Positions 26,543 to 34,202 of a stretch of 64,000 bases of DNA are shown piece after piece. The DNA comes from Lacticaseibacillus chiayiensis (GTDB taxonomy: Bacteria > Bacillota > Bacilli > Lactobacillales > Lactobacillaceae): NCBI RefSeq assembly GCF_004123795.1, contig NZ_MSSM01000015.1, positions 1-64,000 of the forward strand. The letters run 5' to 3'. The translations under genes and the position numbers were made by a program. Positions within the stretch are counted from its first letter, which is position 1. Every line of letters begins with the position of its first letter. Under the pieces are notes generated by a model. The model saw nothing but the letters and a program-made list of their open reading frames with translations. It was not told where the DNA came from and made no database searches.

Positions 26543-26872
26543 TCAGTAAATGCCTTTTGAATCCTCATCAACCAGTGGATCGTTGAAGTTTTTGTGGAAG
26601 TAGTTGCTGTCGATGACTTTGAACTTACCGTTGGTGAAACGGGCAATAATTTCGCCATACTGAACGATGAGCGGTTCGGTGTTCGGAATTTCGATTTTGA
26701 GCCGACCGATTGGTGTTTTGGTGAGGTACTGGAAGTTGGTGCCGAAGAATCCCTTTAGATCTTTCGTAGTTGTGTCCTGTGAGTAAGGTAGGAAGTGGGT
26801 CATTTTAGCGGTTGAAAAAGCCGCAAATTCGCCTTTTGGGAATCCTTCTAGTGATGAAGGTGATTGTGCCAT
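26543..26872 (-). CDS. Hypothetical protein, possibly shortened by a frameshift
   Basis: A 109-aa protein starting at ATG 26872 (AGGAGGATTAAA ribosome site). It reads as a compact mixed alpha/beta protein (IGRLKIEIPNTEPLIVQYGEIIARF) of no family I know. It ends abruptly in VDEDSKGIY. A second frame continuing from the same place (AFTEQGMMLQKMVIHKCVWDVL) also looks coding for about 35 more codons to about 26449, so a one-base shift near 26565 may have truncated it. Confidence 0.6.
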   Translation of the reverse strand: MAQSPSSLEGFPKGEFAAFSTAKMTHFLPYSQDTTTKDLKGFFGTNFQYLTKTPIGRLKIEIPNTEPLIVQYGEIIARFTNGKFKVIDSNYFHKNFNDPLVDEDSKGIY

Positions 26873-27030
26873 TTTAATCCTCCTGAGGCTTGCGTACATT
26901 GTTGTGACAGCGTTGGGTGACTATGGATTTACTTATCATTATGTTAACACAATAATAGAACAATGGAATGATTGCGTCGCGGCTTGAAAACGCTTAAAAT
27001 TAGGGCTGGACGTTGATCGGGGGTGAGCAT

Positions 27031-28377
27031 ATGGATCAAAGTCTGTTTCAAAATGGTAACTTTCAGCCGTTGGCGAGTCGGATGCGGCCACAAACGCTCG
27101 ATGAGTTTGTTGGCCAGACCCACCTGTTAGGCGAGAATAAGGTGTTGAGCAATCTCATTGAGCATGATGAGATTAGTTCGATGATCTTCTGGGGTCCGCC
27201 GGGAGTTGGTAAAACAACCTTGGCACGGATTATTGCCAGGAGAACCAAAGCACAGTTTGTGACGTTTTCTGCTGTCACCAGCGGCATTAAAGAAATCAAG
27301 CAGGTGATGAAAGAGGCTGAACAAAATCGCGAGTTGGGTCAAAAAACGATTGTGTTTGTTGACGAAATTCACCGGTTTAATAAAGCCCAGCAGGATGCCT
27401 TTTTACCGTATGTTGAACGAGGCAGCATCATCCTGATTGGTGCCACAACCGAGAACCCGTCGTTTGAAGTGAACGCTGCATTACTGTCGCGGACGCGTGT
27501 ATTCGTTTTGCATGGTCTAACCAGCGCTGAACTGGTTGATTTGTTGCAACGAGCATTGAAAGATCCACGGGGTTATGGCTTGCAGAAGGTGAAGATCAGC
27601 AAAAAGCTGTTGGGGCAAATTGCTGATTTTGCCAATGGCGATGCGCGGATCGCGTTGAATACGCTAGAAATGGCGGTCACGAACGCCGAGACCAAGGAGG
27701 ATGTTATCTCGGTTACGCAGGCCGACGTCGCACAACTATTGACCAAAAAGGCCTTATTGTATGACAAGAATGGGGAAGAGCACTATAATCTGATATCGGC
27801 ATTACATAAGTCGATGCGCAATTCTGATGTGGATGCAGCTATTTATTGGTTGGCACGCATGCTAGAGGCAGGCGAGGATCCATTGTACATTGCCCGCCGT
27901 CTAGTTCGGTTTGCCAGCGAGGACATCGGCATGGCTGATTCCAGAGCTTTGGAAATTGCCGTTACCGTGTATCAGGCATGCCAATTTATTGGTATGCCTG
28001 AGTGTACGGTGCATTTAACGCATGCCGTTACTTATTTGTCATTGGCACCCAAATCCAATGCGCTTTATACGGCTTATGAAGCTGCCAAAAAAGATGCAAC
28101 CGAAACATTGGCTGAACCGGTCCCGCTTCAAATTCGTAACGGGGTAACTGATTTGATGCAGGATCTCGGTTATGGGAAAGATTACCAATATGCCCACAAT
28201 GCCAAAGACAAGCTGACAACGATGCAAACCATGCCGGATAATTTGGTGGGTCGGACTTACTATCATCCTACTGATCAAGGTAGTGAGGAGAAAGTCAAAG
28301 AACGACTTGAACAGATTAAGGCGTGGCACGCGCAACACCTTACCCCTAAACCACCAGATGCTAAGAAAAAGTCGTGA
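27031..28377 (+). CDS. rarA: Replication-associated recombination ATPase RarA (MgsA)
   Basis: A 448-aa clamp-loader-like AAA+ ATPase that acts at stalled replication forks. It has RMRPQTLDEFVGQ at the start, Walker A GPPGVGKTT (about residues 47-55), Walker B FVDEIHRFN, the sensor region IGATTENPSFEVN, and the C-terminal tetramerisation part (SALHKSMRNSDVDAAIYWLARML). ATG 27031 follows GGGGGTGAGC. The gene is followed by palindromic copy C and then ackA. Length is normal. Confidence 0.95.
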   Translation: MDQSLFQNGNFQPLASRMRPQTLDEFVGQTHLLGENKVLSNLIEHDEISSMIFWGPPGVGKTTLARIIARRTKAQFVTFSAVTSGIKEIKQVMKEAEQNRELGQKTIVFVDEIHRFNKAQQDAFLPYVERGSIILIGATTENPSFEVNAALLSRTRVFVLHGLTSAELVDLLQRALKDPRGYGLQKVKISKKLLGQIADFANGDARIALNTLEMAVTNAETKEDVISVTQADVAQLLTKKALLYDKNGEEHYNLISALHKSMRNSDVDAAIYWLARMLEAGEDPLYIARRLVRFASEDIGMADSRALEIAVTVYQACQFIGMPECTVHLTHAVTYLSLAPKSNALYTAYEAAKKDATETLAEPVPLQIRNGVTDLMQDLGYGKDYQYAHNAKDKLTTMQTMPDNLVGRTYYHPTDQGSEEKVKERLEQIKAWHAQHLTPKPPDAKKKS

Positions 28378-28437
28378 TTGAGACGATGCCGGCGCGCAGT
28401 GGTGCGCTATGAGAGAAGTTGTGTGAGCTACTGGTTG

Positions 28438-28466
28438 CGGTAAGCCGCGCACTGGTTCACGCTCAC
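28438..28466 (+). repeat. Fragment of the palindromic element
   Basis: A lone right arm (CCGCGCACTGGTTCACGCTCA-like) directly abutting full copy C, as if an older tandem copy has been mostly lost. Confidence 0.55.
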
Positions 28467-28587
28467 TATAACGCGTTCACCAGTGCAGGAACCTGCACAT
28501 AAGGACCTTAGTCGCAATGGCCAAGATCGGGCCATCACGTCCAAGGCCACTTATGCTCCGGTTCCTAACCGCACTGGTTCACGCTCA
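28467..28587 (+). repeat. Palindromic element, copy C
   Basis: Full element whose outer arm reads CCAGTGC / GCACTGG and GGAACC / GGTTCC where copies D and E have other pairs, so pairing is kept. Its end lies 10 bp before the ackA Shine-Dalgarno AGGAGG. Confidence 0.88.
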
Positions 28588-28611
28588 GCTCACTATTAGG
28601 AGGAATACAAA

Positions 28612-29802
28612 ATGGCGAAAATTCTCGCAGTCAACGCAGGTAGTTCTACCTTGAAATGGAAACTTTTTGATATGCCGGCTGAGGTTCAATTAGCCGAAGG
28701 GTTGGTTGATCGGTTGGGTCAGCCGCAATCGAAAGTTAAAATTAAATATGGTGACGGTCAAAAATACGAAAGTGACACACCAATTGCCAACTATCAAGAA
28801 GCAGTTGCCAGTTTGATGGGCAATATCAAGTCTTTGGGTTTAGTCGAGCATTTGCATGAAATTATCGGTGTTGGGCACCGGGTTGTTGCCGGTGGCGAAG
28901 TTTTTGCTGAATCCGTTGTCGTTGACGATGAGACCTTGCTGCAGATTCGAAACCTGCGCGACTATGCGCCATTGCATAATCCAGTTGAAGCTGATTATAT
29001 CGCGGTTTTCATGAAAATGATGCCATGGGCGACTGAAGTAGCGGTTTTTGATACTGCCTTTCATCAAACCATGCAGCCAGAGAACTACCTTTACAGCATT
29101 CCTTACGACTATTATAAAAAGTATGGCGCGCGTAAATATGGCGCTCACGGAACCAGTGTGCGTTACGTGAGCACTCGTGCCGCCGAGATGCTTAACAAGC
29201 CATTGGAAGATTTGCGGATGATCGTCATGCATTTAGGCTCCGGTTCCAGTGTCACGGCAGTTAAAGGCGGACAGTCAATCGATACCTCTATGGGCTTTAC
29301 GCCTCTTGCAGGGGTGACGATGGGCACACGTTCTGGGGATATTGACCCATCACTGGTCGCTTACTTGATGAAGAAACTAGATATTCCGGATGTTGGCCAG
29401 ATGATTCATATTCTCAATAATGATTCCGGCTTGCTGGGTATTTCCGGTTTCAGTAATGATATGCGGGACTTAGAAGCGGCCGAAGATACGAATCCACGGG
29501 CGAAACTAGCCTTGGATATTTTTGTCAATCGCGTCGTAAAGTATGTCGGGTCCTATGCAGCCTTGATGAACGGCGTGGATGCGCTCATTTTCACTGCCGG
29601 TATCGGCGAAAACGGGGATGAAATCCGCGACAAGATTATGCGCTCATTGGGTTACCTCGGCGCCAAGATCGACAACGATCTCAATTACAAGTCACATGGT
29701 GTCGAAACTGATCTTAGCACGCCGGATTCAACGGTCAAAACCTTACTGGTGCCAACGAACGAAGAGTTAATGATTGTGCGCGACGTGATGGCCTTAAGCT
29801 AA
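28612..29802 (+). CDS. ackA: Acetate kinase
   Basis: The 396-aa ASKHA-fold kinase interconverts acetyl phosphate + ADP with acetate + ATP, yielding ATP from the acetyl phosphate made by phosphoketolase (encoded at 34.2 kb). It opens with NAGSSTLKWKLF and shows HRVVAGGE, DTAFHQTM, the phosphate loop HLGSGSSVTAV, the MGFTPLAGVTMGTRSGDIDP block and FTAGIGENG. Length is typical. ATG follows AGGAGGAATACAAA. The leader of the transcript probably carries palindromic copy C. Confidence 0.97.
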   Translation: MAKILAVNAGSSTLKWKLFDMPAEVQLAEGLVDRLGQPQSKVKIKYGDGQKYESDTPIANYQEAVASLMGNIKSLGLVEHLHEIIGVGHRVVAGGEVFAESVVVDDETLLQIRNLRDYAPLHNPVEADYIAVFMKMMPWATEVAVFDTAFHQTMQPENYLYSIPYDYYKKYGARKYGAHGTSVRYVSTRAAEMLNKPLEDLRMIVMHLGSGSSVTAVKGGQSIDTSMGFTPLAGVTMGTRSGDIDPSLVAYLMKKLDIPDVGQMIHILNNDSGLLGISGFSNDMRDLEAAEDTNPRAKLALDIFVNRVVKYVGSYAALMNGVDALIFTAGIGENGDEIRDKIMRSLGYLGAKIDNDLNYKSHGVETDLSTPDSTVKTLLVPTNEELMIVRDVMALS

Positions 29803-29862
29803 CGATCCAGAACAGATTGCAGCGATCATTATAAAAAGGTTTGTCACAATCCAAACCAAAAA

Positions 29863-29912
29863 CAGACGCTAGAAACAAGCTTCATTGCTTGTCATCTAGC
29901 GTCTATTTTTTT
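29863..29912 (+). terminator. ackA terminator
   Basis: AGACGCTAGA..CAAGC / GCTTG..TCTAGCGTCT stem followed by ATTTTTTT. Confidence 0.9.
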
Positions 29913-29957
29913 GTTGATGAATGAAGCAACTTCAGTACCGTTCACCTGCTGACGCGT

Positions 29958-30779
29958 TCATTCAGCATTAATCCCTTGATCGGAGTCAATCATGACGCCT
30001 TTGGTTTCGTCAAAAACACAAATATTACCGTAATTGGCCTTAAAGCCCATGTGGTTACCGCCATCAATAAAGTAACGCGGCGATTCGCCCGGATATTGAA
30101 TAACCTTAACGGGACACTTTGGATAGCCCCCGGTGAAGCTTGTTTCGGCAATCGGTGGGTTGACCTGATCTTCATATTCACCATAAATCAAAGCAGTCGG
30201 TGTATGGCCTGTGATGATCGTTCTATTCAGCGGGTTATGCGCAAAAATCGGGTGTTTACGACTTTGGGTTTGCTTCATATCATAGATGTAAGGCTCACGT
30301 ACCCACATCCGGTTGAACGGCGTCGTTTCCTTTAAGGGATCTGCCAACGAAAAGTCCAGGCCGGCATGAATCAGCAAAAGCTTATCAAAAGCAACGGCAG
30401 TGGGCATTTCTGCGATAAATGAGATTAACGGCGCCATATGTGTGCGGACAGCTTCACGAAGACTCACTCTTTTGGCATCCGGCGCAAAATCCTTGACCAT
30501 TTGGCGCAACGTTGCTTTGCCGCCATTGATAAACCAAGGATTATCCTTGTCAGCTAGGTAGTCTAAAAGCATCTGATCATGGTTGCCCCGAACTGCAATC
30601 GCCTGACTATCCTGAACCTGTTCATGGATCTGAGCCAAAACGCGGCCGCCATATGGATAGCCATCTATGTAGTCACCGAGATAGACCGTCAGCACATGCG
30701 GGTACTTTTCCTGCATCAGACGGACTCGATCCATTGTCTTTAGATTGCCATGAATATCCGAAACAACAATCATGGTCAT
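29958..30779 (-). CDS. Calcineurin-like metallophosphoesterase
   Basis: A 273-aa cytosolic phosphoesterase with the full dimetal motif set: DIHGNL (residues 8-13), GDYIDG, RGNHDQ, IHAGLDFS and TGHTPT. The layout matches bacterial PPP-type phosphatases and Ap4A-hydrolase-like enzymes; whether it works on proteins or nucleotides is open. ATG follows GGAGGCGGTAGGCG; a second Met two codons later is possible. Single gene, divergent from the HhH-glycosylase gene. Confidence 0.88.
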   Translation of the reverse strand: MTMIVVSDIHGNLKTMDRVRLMQEKYPHVLTVYLGDYIDGYPYGGRVLAQIHEQVQDSQAIAVRGNHDQMLLDYLADKDNPWFINGGKATLRQMVKDFAPDAKRVSLREAVRTHMAPLISFIAEMPTAVAFDKLLLIHAGLDFSLADPLKETTPFNRMWVREPYIYDMKQTQSRKHPIFAHNPLNRTIITGHTPTALIYGEYEDQVNPPIAETSFTGGYPKCPVKVIQYPGESPRYFIDGGNHMGFKANYGNICVFDETKGVMIDSDQGINAE

Positions 30780-30904
30780 CGCCTACCGCCTCCTCAACAT
30801 CTTCCTGCGTGAGCGATTATGGTTCGATTAAAATAACCGTTACGTACAGTTTACTTTATTTTTTGGTGATTGTGCGATATTAATAAATGATTAGGGGTGA
30901 AAAG

Positions 30905-31624
30905 ATGGATAAACGGCTGATTGTTATGCGTAACTTGAGCCAACATTATGGCAAACAGTATTGGTGGCAACAAAATTCGCTGGAGGATTGGCTGATGATG
31001 ATTCTGATTCAACGGACCAGCTCCAAGAATGTTGCGCAGGCTGTCCATAACTTGCGGCCATATATGAGCGTTAAGCGACTTTTGGCATTGTCGCAAGCCG
31101 AACTTGAAAAACTCGTCCGGCCAGCGGGATTTTATCGACAAAAGGCGCAACGTATTCATGATCTATTAGTATGGTTCGTTGCCCAAGGCGGCAGTTTCAC
31201 TGAAATTGCCAAAAAACCGACCGATCAGTTGCGGAAAACTTTGCTGGCATTGAACGGCATCGGCAATGAAACTGCTGACGTCATGTTGATGTACACGTTT
31301 GGCAAAAAGACGTTCGTTGCCGACACTTATGCGATGCGGCTGTTTAATCGGCTGGGGTTTGGTCCTTACACGAATTATGCGAAAATGCAGGCTGATTTTG
31401 CCCCATTGCTGGCCGACATCAGTCTGGATGACGCCCGCGAATGGCATGCGCTGATTGACGAGCACGGGAAGACGCAAGTGCGGCATGCCTATGACGATCA
31501 CTTTTTACTCCAACCGAATTTAACCGAAGACCAGTGGCCGCCGGAAGCGACCCAGGTCGAACCGCCGCACGATGACCCTGGCAGTGGTAAGTGGCGTCAC
31601 GCAGAAGAATCATCTAACAAGTAA
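30905..31624 (+). CDS. HhH-GPD DNA glycosylase-like protein (endonuclease III superfamily)
   Basis: A 239-aa protein with the endonuclease III helix-hairpin-helix core: LLALNGIGNETADVMLMY followed by the catalytic Asp in FVADTYAMRLFNRLG. The lysine that gives endonuclease III its lyase activity (LPGVGRKTA) is not present (NGIGNETA), and the C-terminus lacks the four cysteines of the iron-sulfur cluster. It should therefore be a cluster-free, monofunctional glycosylase of unknown specificity. The tail after about 200 is acidic and Pro-rich. ATG 30905 follows AGGGGTGAAAAG. The next gene starts 17 bp after its stop. Confidence 0.85.
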   Translation: MDKRLIVMRNLSQHYGKQYWWQQNSLEDWLMMILIQRTSSKNVAQAVHNLRPYMSVKRLLALSQAELEKLVRPAGFYRQKAQRIHDLLVWFVAQGGSFTEIAKKPTDQLRKTLLALNGIGNETADVMLMYTFGKKTFVADTYAMRLFNRLGFGPYTNYAKMQADFAPLLADISLDDAREWHALIDEHGKTQVRHAYDDHFLLQPNLTEDQWPPEATQVEPPHDDPGSGKWRHAEESSNK

Positions 31625-31640
31625 TAGGAGGACGAATGTG

Positions 31641-31937
31641 ATGAATGCAAGTATTGCGGTACAGGTTTTGCCAATGTATTCGGATCAAAAGAAAGTGCTA
31701 GATGTTGTTGATGCGGTGATTGCCTATATTCAATCAACAGGTGTCAATTACGAGGTCAGCGCGTTTGAAACGACCATGGAAGGCGATTACGATCAACTGA
31801 TGGCTATTTTGAAGGAGATCCCTGTGGTCACGGCTAAAGCTGGCGGCACTTCCCAGATGGTGTATGCCAAGATCAATTATTTTCCCGAAGATGCTGGCTT
31901 ATCGATTGCTGATAAGGTTGATAAATTCAAGCATTAG
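31641..31937 (+). CDS. Thiamine-binding protein family (MTH1187/YkoF-like, DUF77)
   Basis: A 98-aa ferredoxin-like fold protein with the family's SIAVQVLPM start, the conserved YEVSAFETTMEGDYDQLM centre and GTSQMVYAKINYFP. Members bind thiamine or related pyrimidines in the cytosol and form tetramers. ATG 31641 follows AGGAGGACGAATGTG, 17 bp after the glycosylase gene, so the two are probably co-transcribed. Confidence 0.88.
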   Translation: MNASIAVQVLPMYSDQKKVLDVVDAVIAYIQSTGVNYEVSAFETTMEGDYDQLMAILKEIPVVTAKAGGTSQMVYAKINYFPEDAGLSIADKVDKFKH

Positions 31938-31977
31938 GCACAGTCAAAGTAGGCATGCAGCCACCAAGCCTGCCCGT

Positions 31978-32032
31978 AAAAAAAGCGCTAACGGATTTCA
32001 GCCAATCACTGGGTATCCGTTAGCGCTTTTTC
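31978..32032. terminator. Bidirectional terminator
   Basis: AAAAAGCGCTAACGGAT pairs perfectly with ATCCGTTAGCGCTTTTT, between convergent genes. Confidence 0.92.
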
Positions 32033-32037
32033 GTTAG

Positions 32038-33486
32038 TCACTGAATAATGTCACGATTAGGATCACGCCAATTGATGACCAGAACAAGTACCATCATCAA
32101 GACGACCATCATAAAAACACCATGCAGACCAGCGAGAATTGCGGCTGCTGCTTGCGGATTGTGAACGGAAGCAGCGGCTTTGGCACTGATCGCAGCATTG
32201 ACGGTTTTAAAAGAAAGACCATGCAGATTGGCCCGAATCACCAAAGTCAACACGGCTCCATACACGCCAGTCATCACCGTCTGACCCAGCGAGCGCCCTA
32301 GCGTCAAAATACTGGTTGCCGACCCGACGTAACGATCTGGCACAAGATGTTGGCTAAGGACAGTGTTCATGCTAATGACAATCCCCATCACCGTTCCATT
32401 AACCATGGCAATCACGTAAAAGGCCCACACCGGAAAATTCGGCGAAGCAACCGTGAGCAGTAAATAGGCGCAAGTCAGAATGAAGACGAGAATTAATGAT
32501 AAGGTTCGCGGTACCCATCTTTTAATCAAGGGACCGACCAGAAAAGACGATGCCAGCCATAACACGGAACTAGACGTCACCACCAGCCCAGCTGCGGTTG
32601 CGCCCAAATGGTACAGCGATTGTAACCAAATCGGGAAGTAAACTTGATAACCGATTAAGACGCCGCTAAGCAATAACGCCGTCAAAATCTGTACAGTAAA
32701 GGTAAAGCTCTGAAACATTTGCGGTGCGATTAACGGATCGGTTGCCCGTTGTTCTTGACGAAACAGAAGGTACCCACCCACGCATGCCAGCACTAACAAA
32801 AGTGCCGCAAGCCAAGGCTGCTGATCAAGTGCCTGAATACCTAATAACAGGGCGATTAACGTAACAGCTAGCCAAGCAATACCCAGCCGATCAATCGTTA
32901 ATGAAACATGCTTACGGTTGGGTTCGCGGTACCCGACCTGAATGAGGAAGAAAACCAGCACACCCAGTGGCACGTTTACGAAGAAAACCCAGTGCCACGA
33001 CAACTGATCAACCAAAAAGCCCCCAATGAGTGGTCCAACCAGAGCAGATAGACCCCACGCTGTATTATTAAGCGCCATCACGTTCGCACGGTGAGCGAAA
33101 TCGTAATAGTCGGCAATGATGGTAAACGTCAGCGGCATCACCGCTCCAGCGCCAATCCCCTGCAAGGCACGGGCTAAAATAAGCAATAAAATATGCGGTG
33201 CCAAGCCGCTTAGCAAGGTCCCGACTGTGAACAGCACCACGCCCCATTGAAAAATGCCGCGGCGGCCGATCGCATCCGCCAATTTTCCGTAAATTGGGGT
33301 GGTAATTGCTGTCGTAAGCAGGTAAGCGCTCATGATCCAACTCTGATAAGCCAGCCCATGCAAGTCGCTAATAATTGCAGGTAAAGCAGTCGTCACAATT
33401 GTCACTTCAACCGAAGTCATAAACGTTGCAATAAAAACCGCCGCCATTACCAGGCCGCGGCCTTGAGGTTTCGTTGTTGTCGCCAT
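32038..33486 (-). CDS. MDR-type MFS exporter (DHA2/EmrB-QacA)
   Basis: A 482-aa, 14-helix major facilitator of the drug:H+ antiporter-2 family. Visible are the TM1 motif FMTSVEVTIVTTALPAI, motif A (GKLADAIGRRGIFQ), motif B/C-like ALQGIGAGAVMPLTFT and GPLIGGFLVDQLSWHWVFFVNVPLG. The substrate is unknown; relatives export dyes, disinfectants or peptides. ATG follows AAGGGGATGCAAAC. No adjacent TetR/MarR regulator. Confidence 0.92.
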   Translation of the reverse strand: MATTTKPQGRGLVMAAVFIATFMTSVEVTIVTTALPAIISDLHGLAYQSWIMSAYLLTTAITTPIYGKLADAIGRRGIFQWGVVLFTVGTLLSGLAPHILLLILARALQGIGAGAVMPLTFTIIADYYDFAHRANVMALNNTAWGLSALVGPLIGGFLVDQLSWHWVFFVNVPLGVLVFFLIQVGYREPNRKHVSLTIDRLGIAWLAVTLIALLLGIQALDQQPWLAALLLVLACVGGYLLFRQEQRATDPLIAPQMFQSFTFTVQILTALLLSGVLIGYQVYFPIWLQSLYHLGATAAGLVVTSSSVLWLASSFLVGPLIKRWVPRTLSLILVFILTCAYLLLTVASPNFPVWAFYVIAMVNGTVMGIVISMNTVLSQHLVPDRYVGSATSILTLGRSLGQTVMTGVYGAVLTLVIRANLHGLSFKTVNAAISAKAAASVHNPQAAAAILAGLHGVFMMVVLMMVLVLVINWRDPNRDIIQ

Positions 33487-33595
33487 GTTTGCATCCCCTT
33501 AATACTTACATTGTACCAATCGAGGTCAAGGTTTTTGGTATTAGATAACGGAGGAAGATGAGACGTCGCGTACATCGCTGCAAGCAAGTAACTAT

Positions 33596-33633
33596 AAAAA
33601 GACCGCCTATCAGTTTTCTGGCAGGCGGTTTTC
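33596..33633. terminator. Terminator of the small membrane-protein genes
   Basis: A hairpin ACCGCCTGCCAG / CTGATAGGCGGT with T runs on both sides, just after the stop of the minus-strand gene. Confidence 0.85.
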
Positions 33634-33638
33634 TAACG

Positions 33639-33809
33639 TTACAGCGCGGGACGGCGTGGATGACGTGGCATGTGTCGATCCACCACGATCGCACCTGCCA
33701 TTAAAATGACAATCACCGCAGCTGCCAGAAGTTGATCAAACAGGATCAAACTAAGCGCCCCAACCAAGGCAAAGAACAGCAGCAACCAATCAATTTGTGA
33801 TAGTGACAA
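33639..33809 (-). CDS. Small two-helix membrane protein
   Basis: A two-helix protein (LLLFFALVGALSLILF and LLAAAVIVILMAGAIVV) with a basic C-terminus DRHMPRHPRRPAL. The start is uncertain: TTG 33809 has a GGGGGG stretch 8 bp before it, while ATG 33854 overlaps the upstream 48-aa gene by 20 bp but lacks spacing for a ribosome site. No family recognised. Confidence 0.5.
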   Translation of the reverse strand: MSLSQIDWLLLFFALVGALSLILFDQLLAAAVIVILMAGAIVVDRHMPRHPRRPAL

Positions 33810-33834
33810 AATAATCGCCCCCCAGGAATCAGTT

Positions 33835-33981
33835 TCAAAAGTCTGTCCAATCATCCTTATCACCGGCGTCTTTGTCAGGTGAGACGTAGACAACAAGTTC
33901 GTCACTGAAACGCTTCAGGCAGTAAGCTGTCGCACCGACTACCGCGATGCCCATGAATATTTTCAAAAAATGGTTTTTCAT
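33835..33981 (-). CDS. 48-aa single-helix membrane protein
   Basis: A short gene with a strong ribosome site (AAGGAGGGCAATCT before ATG). The product starts MKNHFLKIFMGIAVVGATAY, a membrane helix or uncleaved signal, followed by a soluble acidic tail ending DKDDWTDF. No family recognised. It immediately precedes the two-helix gene on the same strand. Confidence 0.6.
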   Translation of the reverse strand: MKNHFLKIFMGIAVVGATAYCLKRFSDELVVYVSPDKDAGDKDDWTDF

Positions 33982-34202
33982 AGATTGCCCTCCTTATCCT
34001 GACTTCCGGATTGCCAGAGCTTGATTCACCTTCATTTTACCATCTCTTAGATCGCTGGTAACAACTGTCGTGAAAGTAGGCACTGCTTTTCAGAGTTCAG
34101 ACAGGAAATTTCGTTTTAAGGCAATTTAAGCAAATTTAAGTCAAAATAAGTGCTTTTTCTAAAATCTGTGTTATACTGAACTCATTAAAACCGAAAGTAG
34201 GT

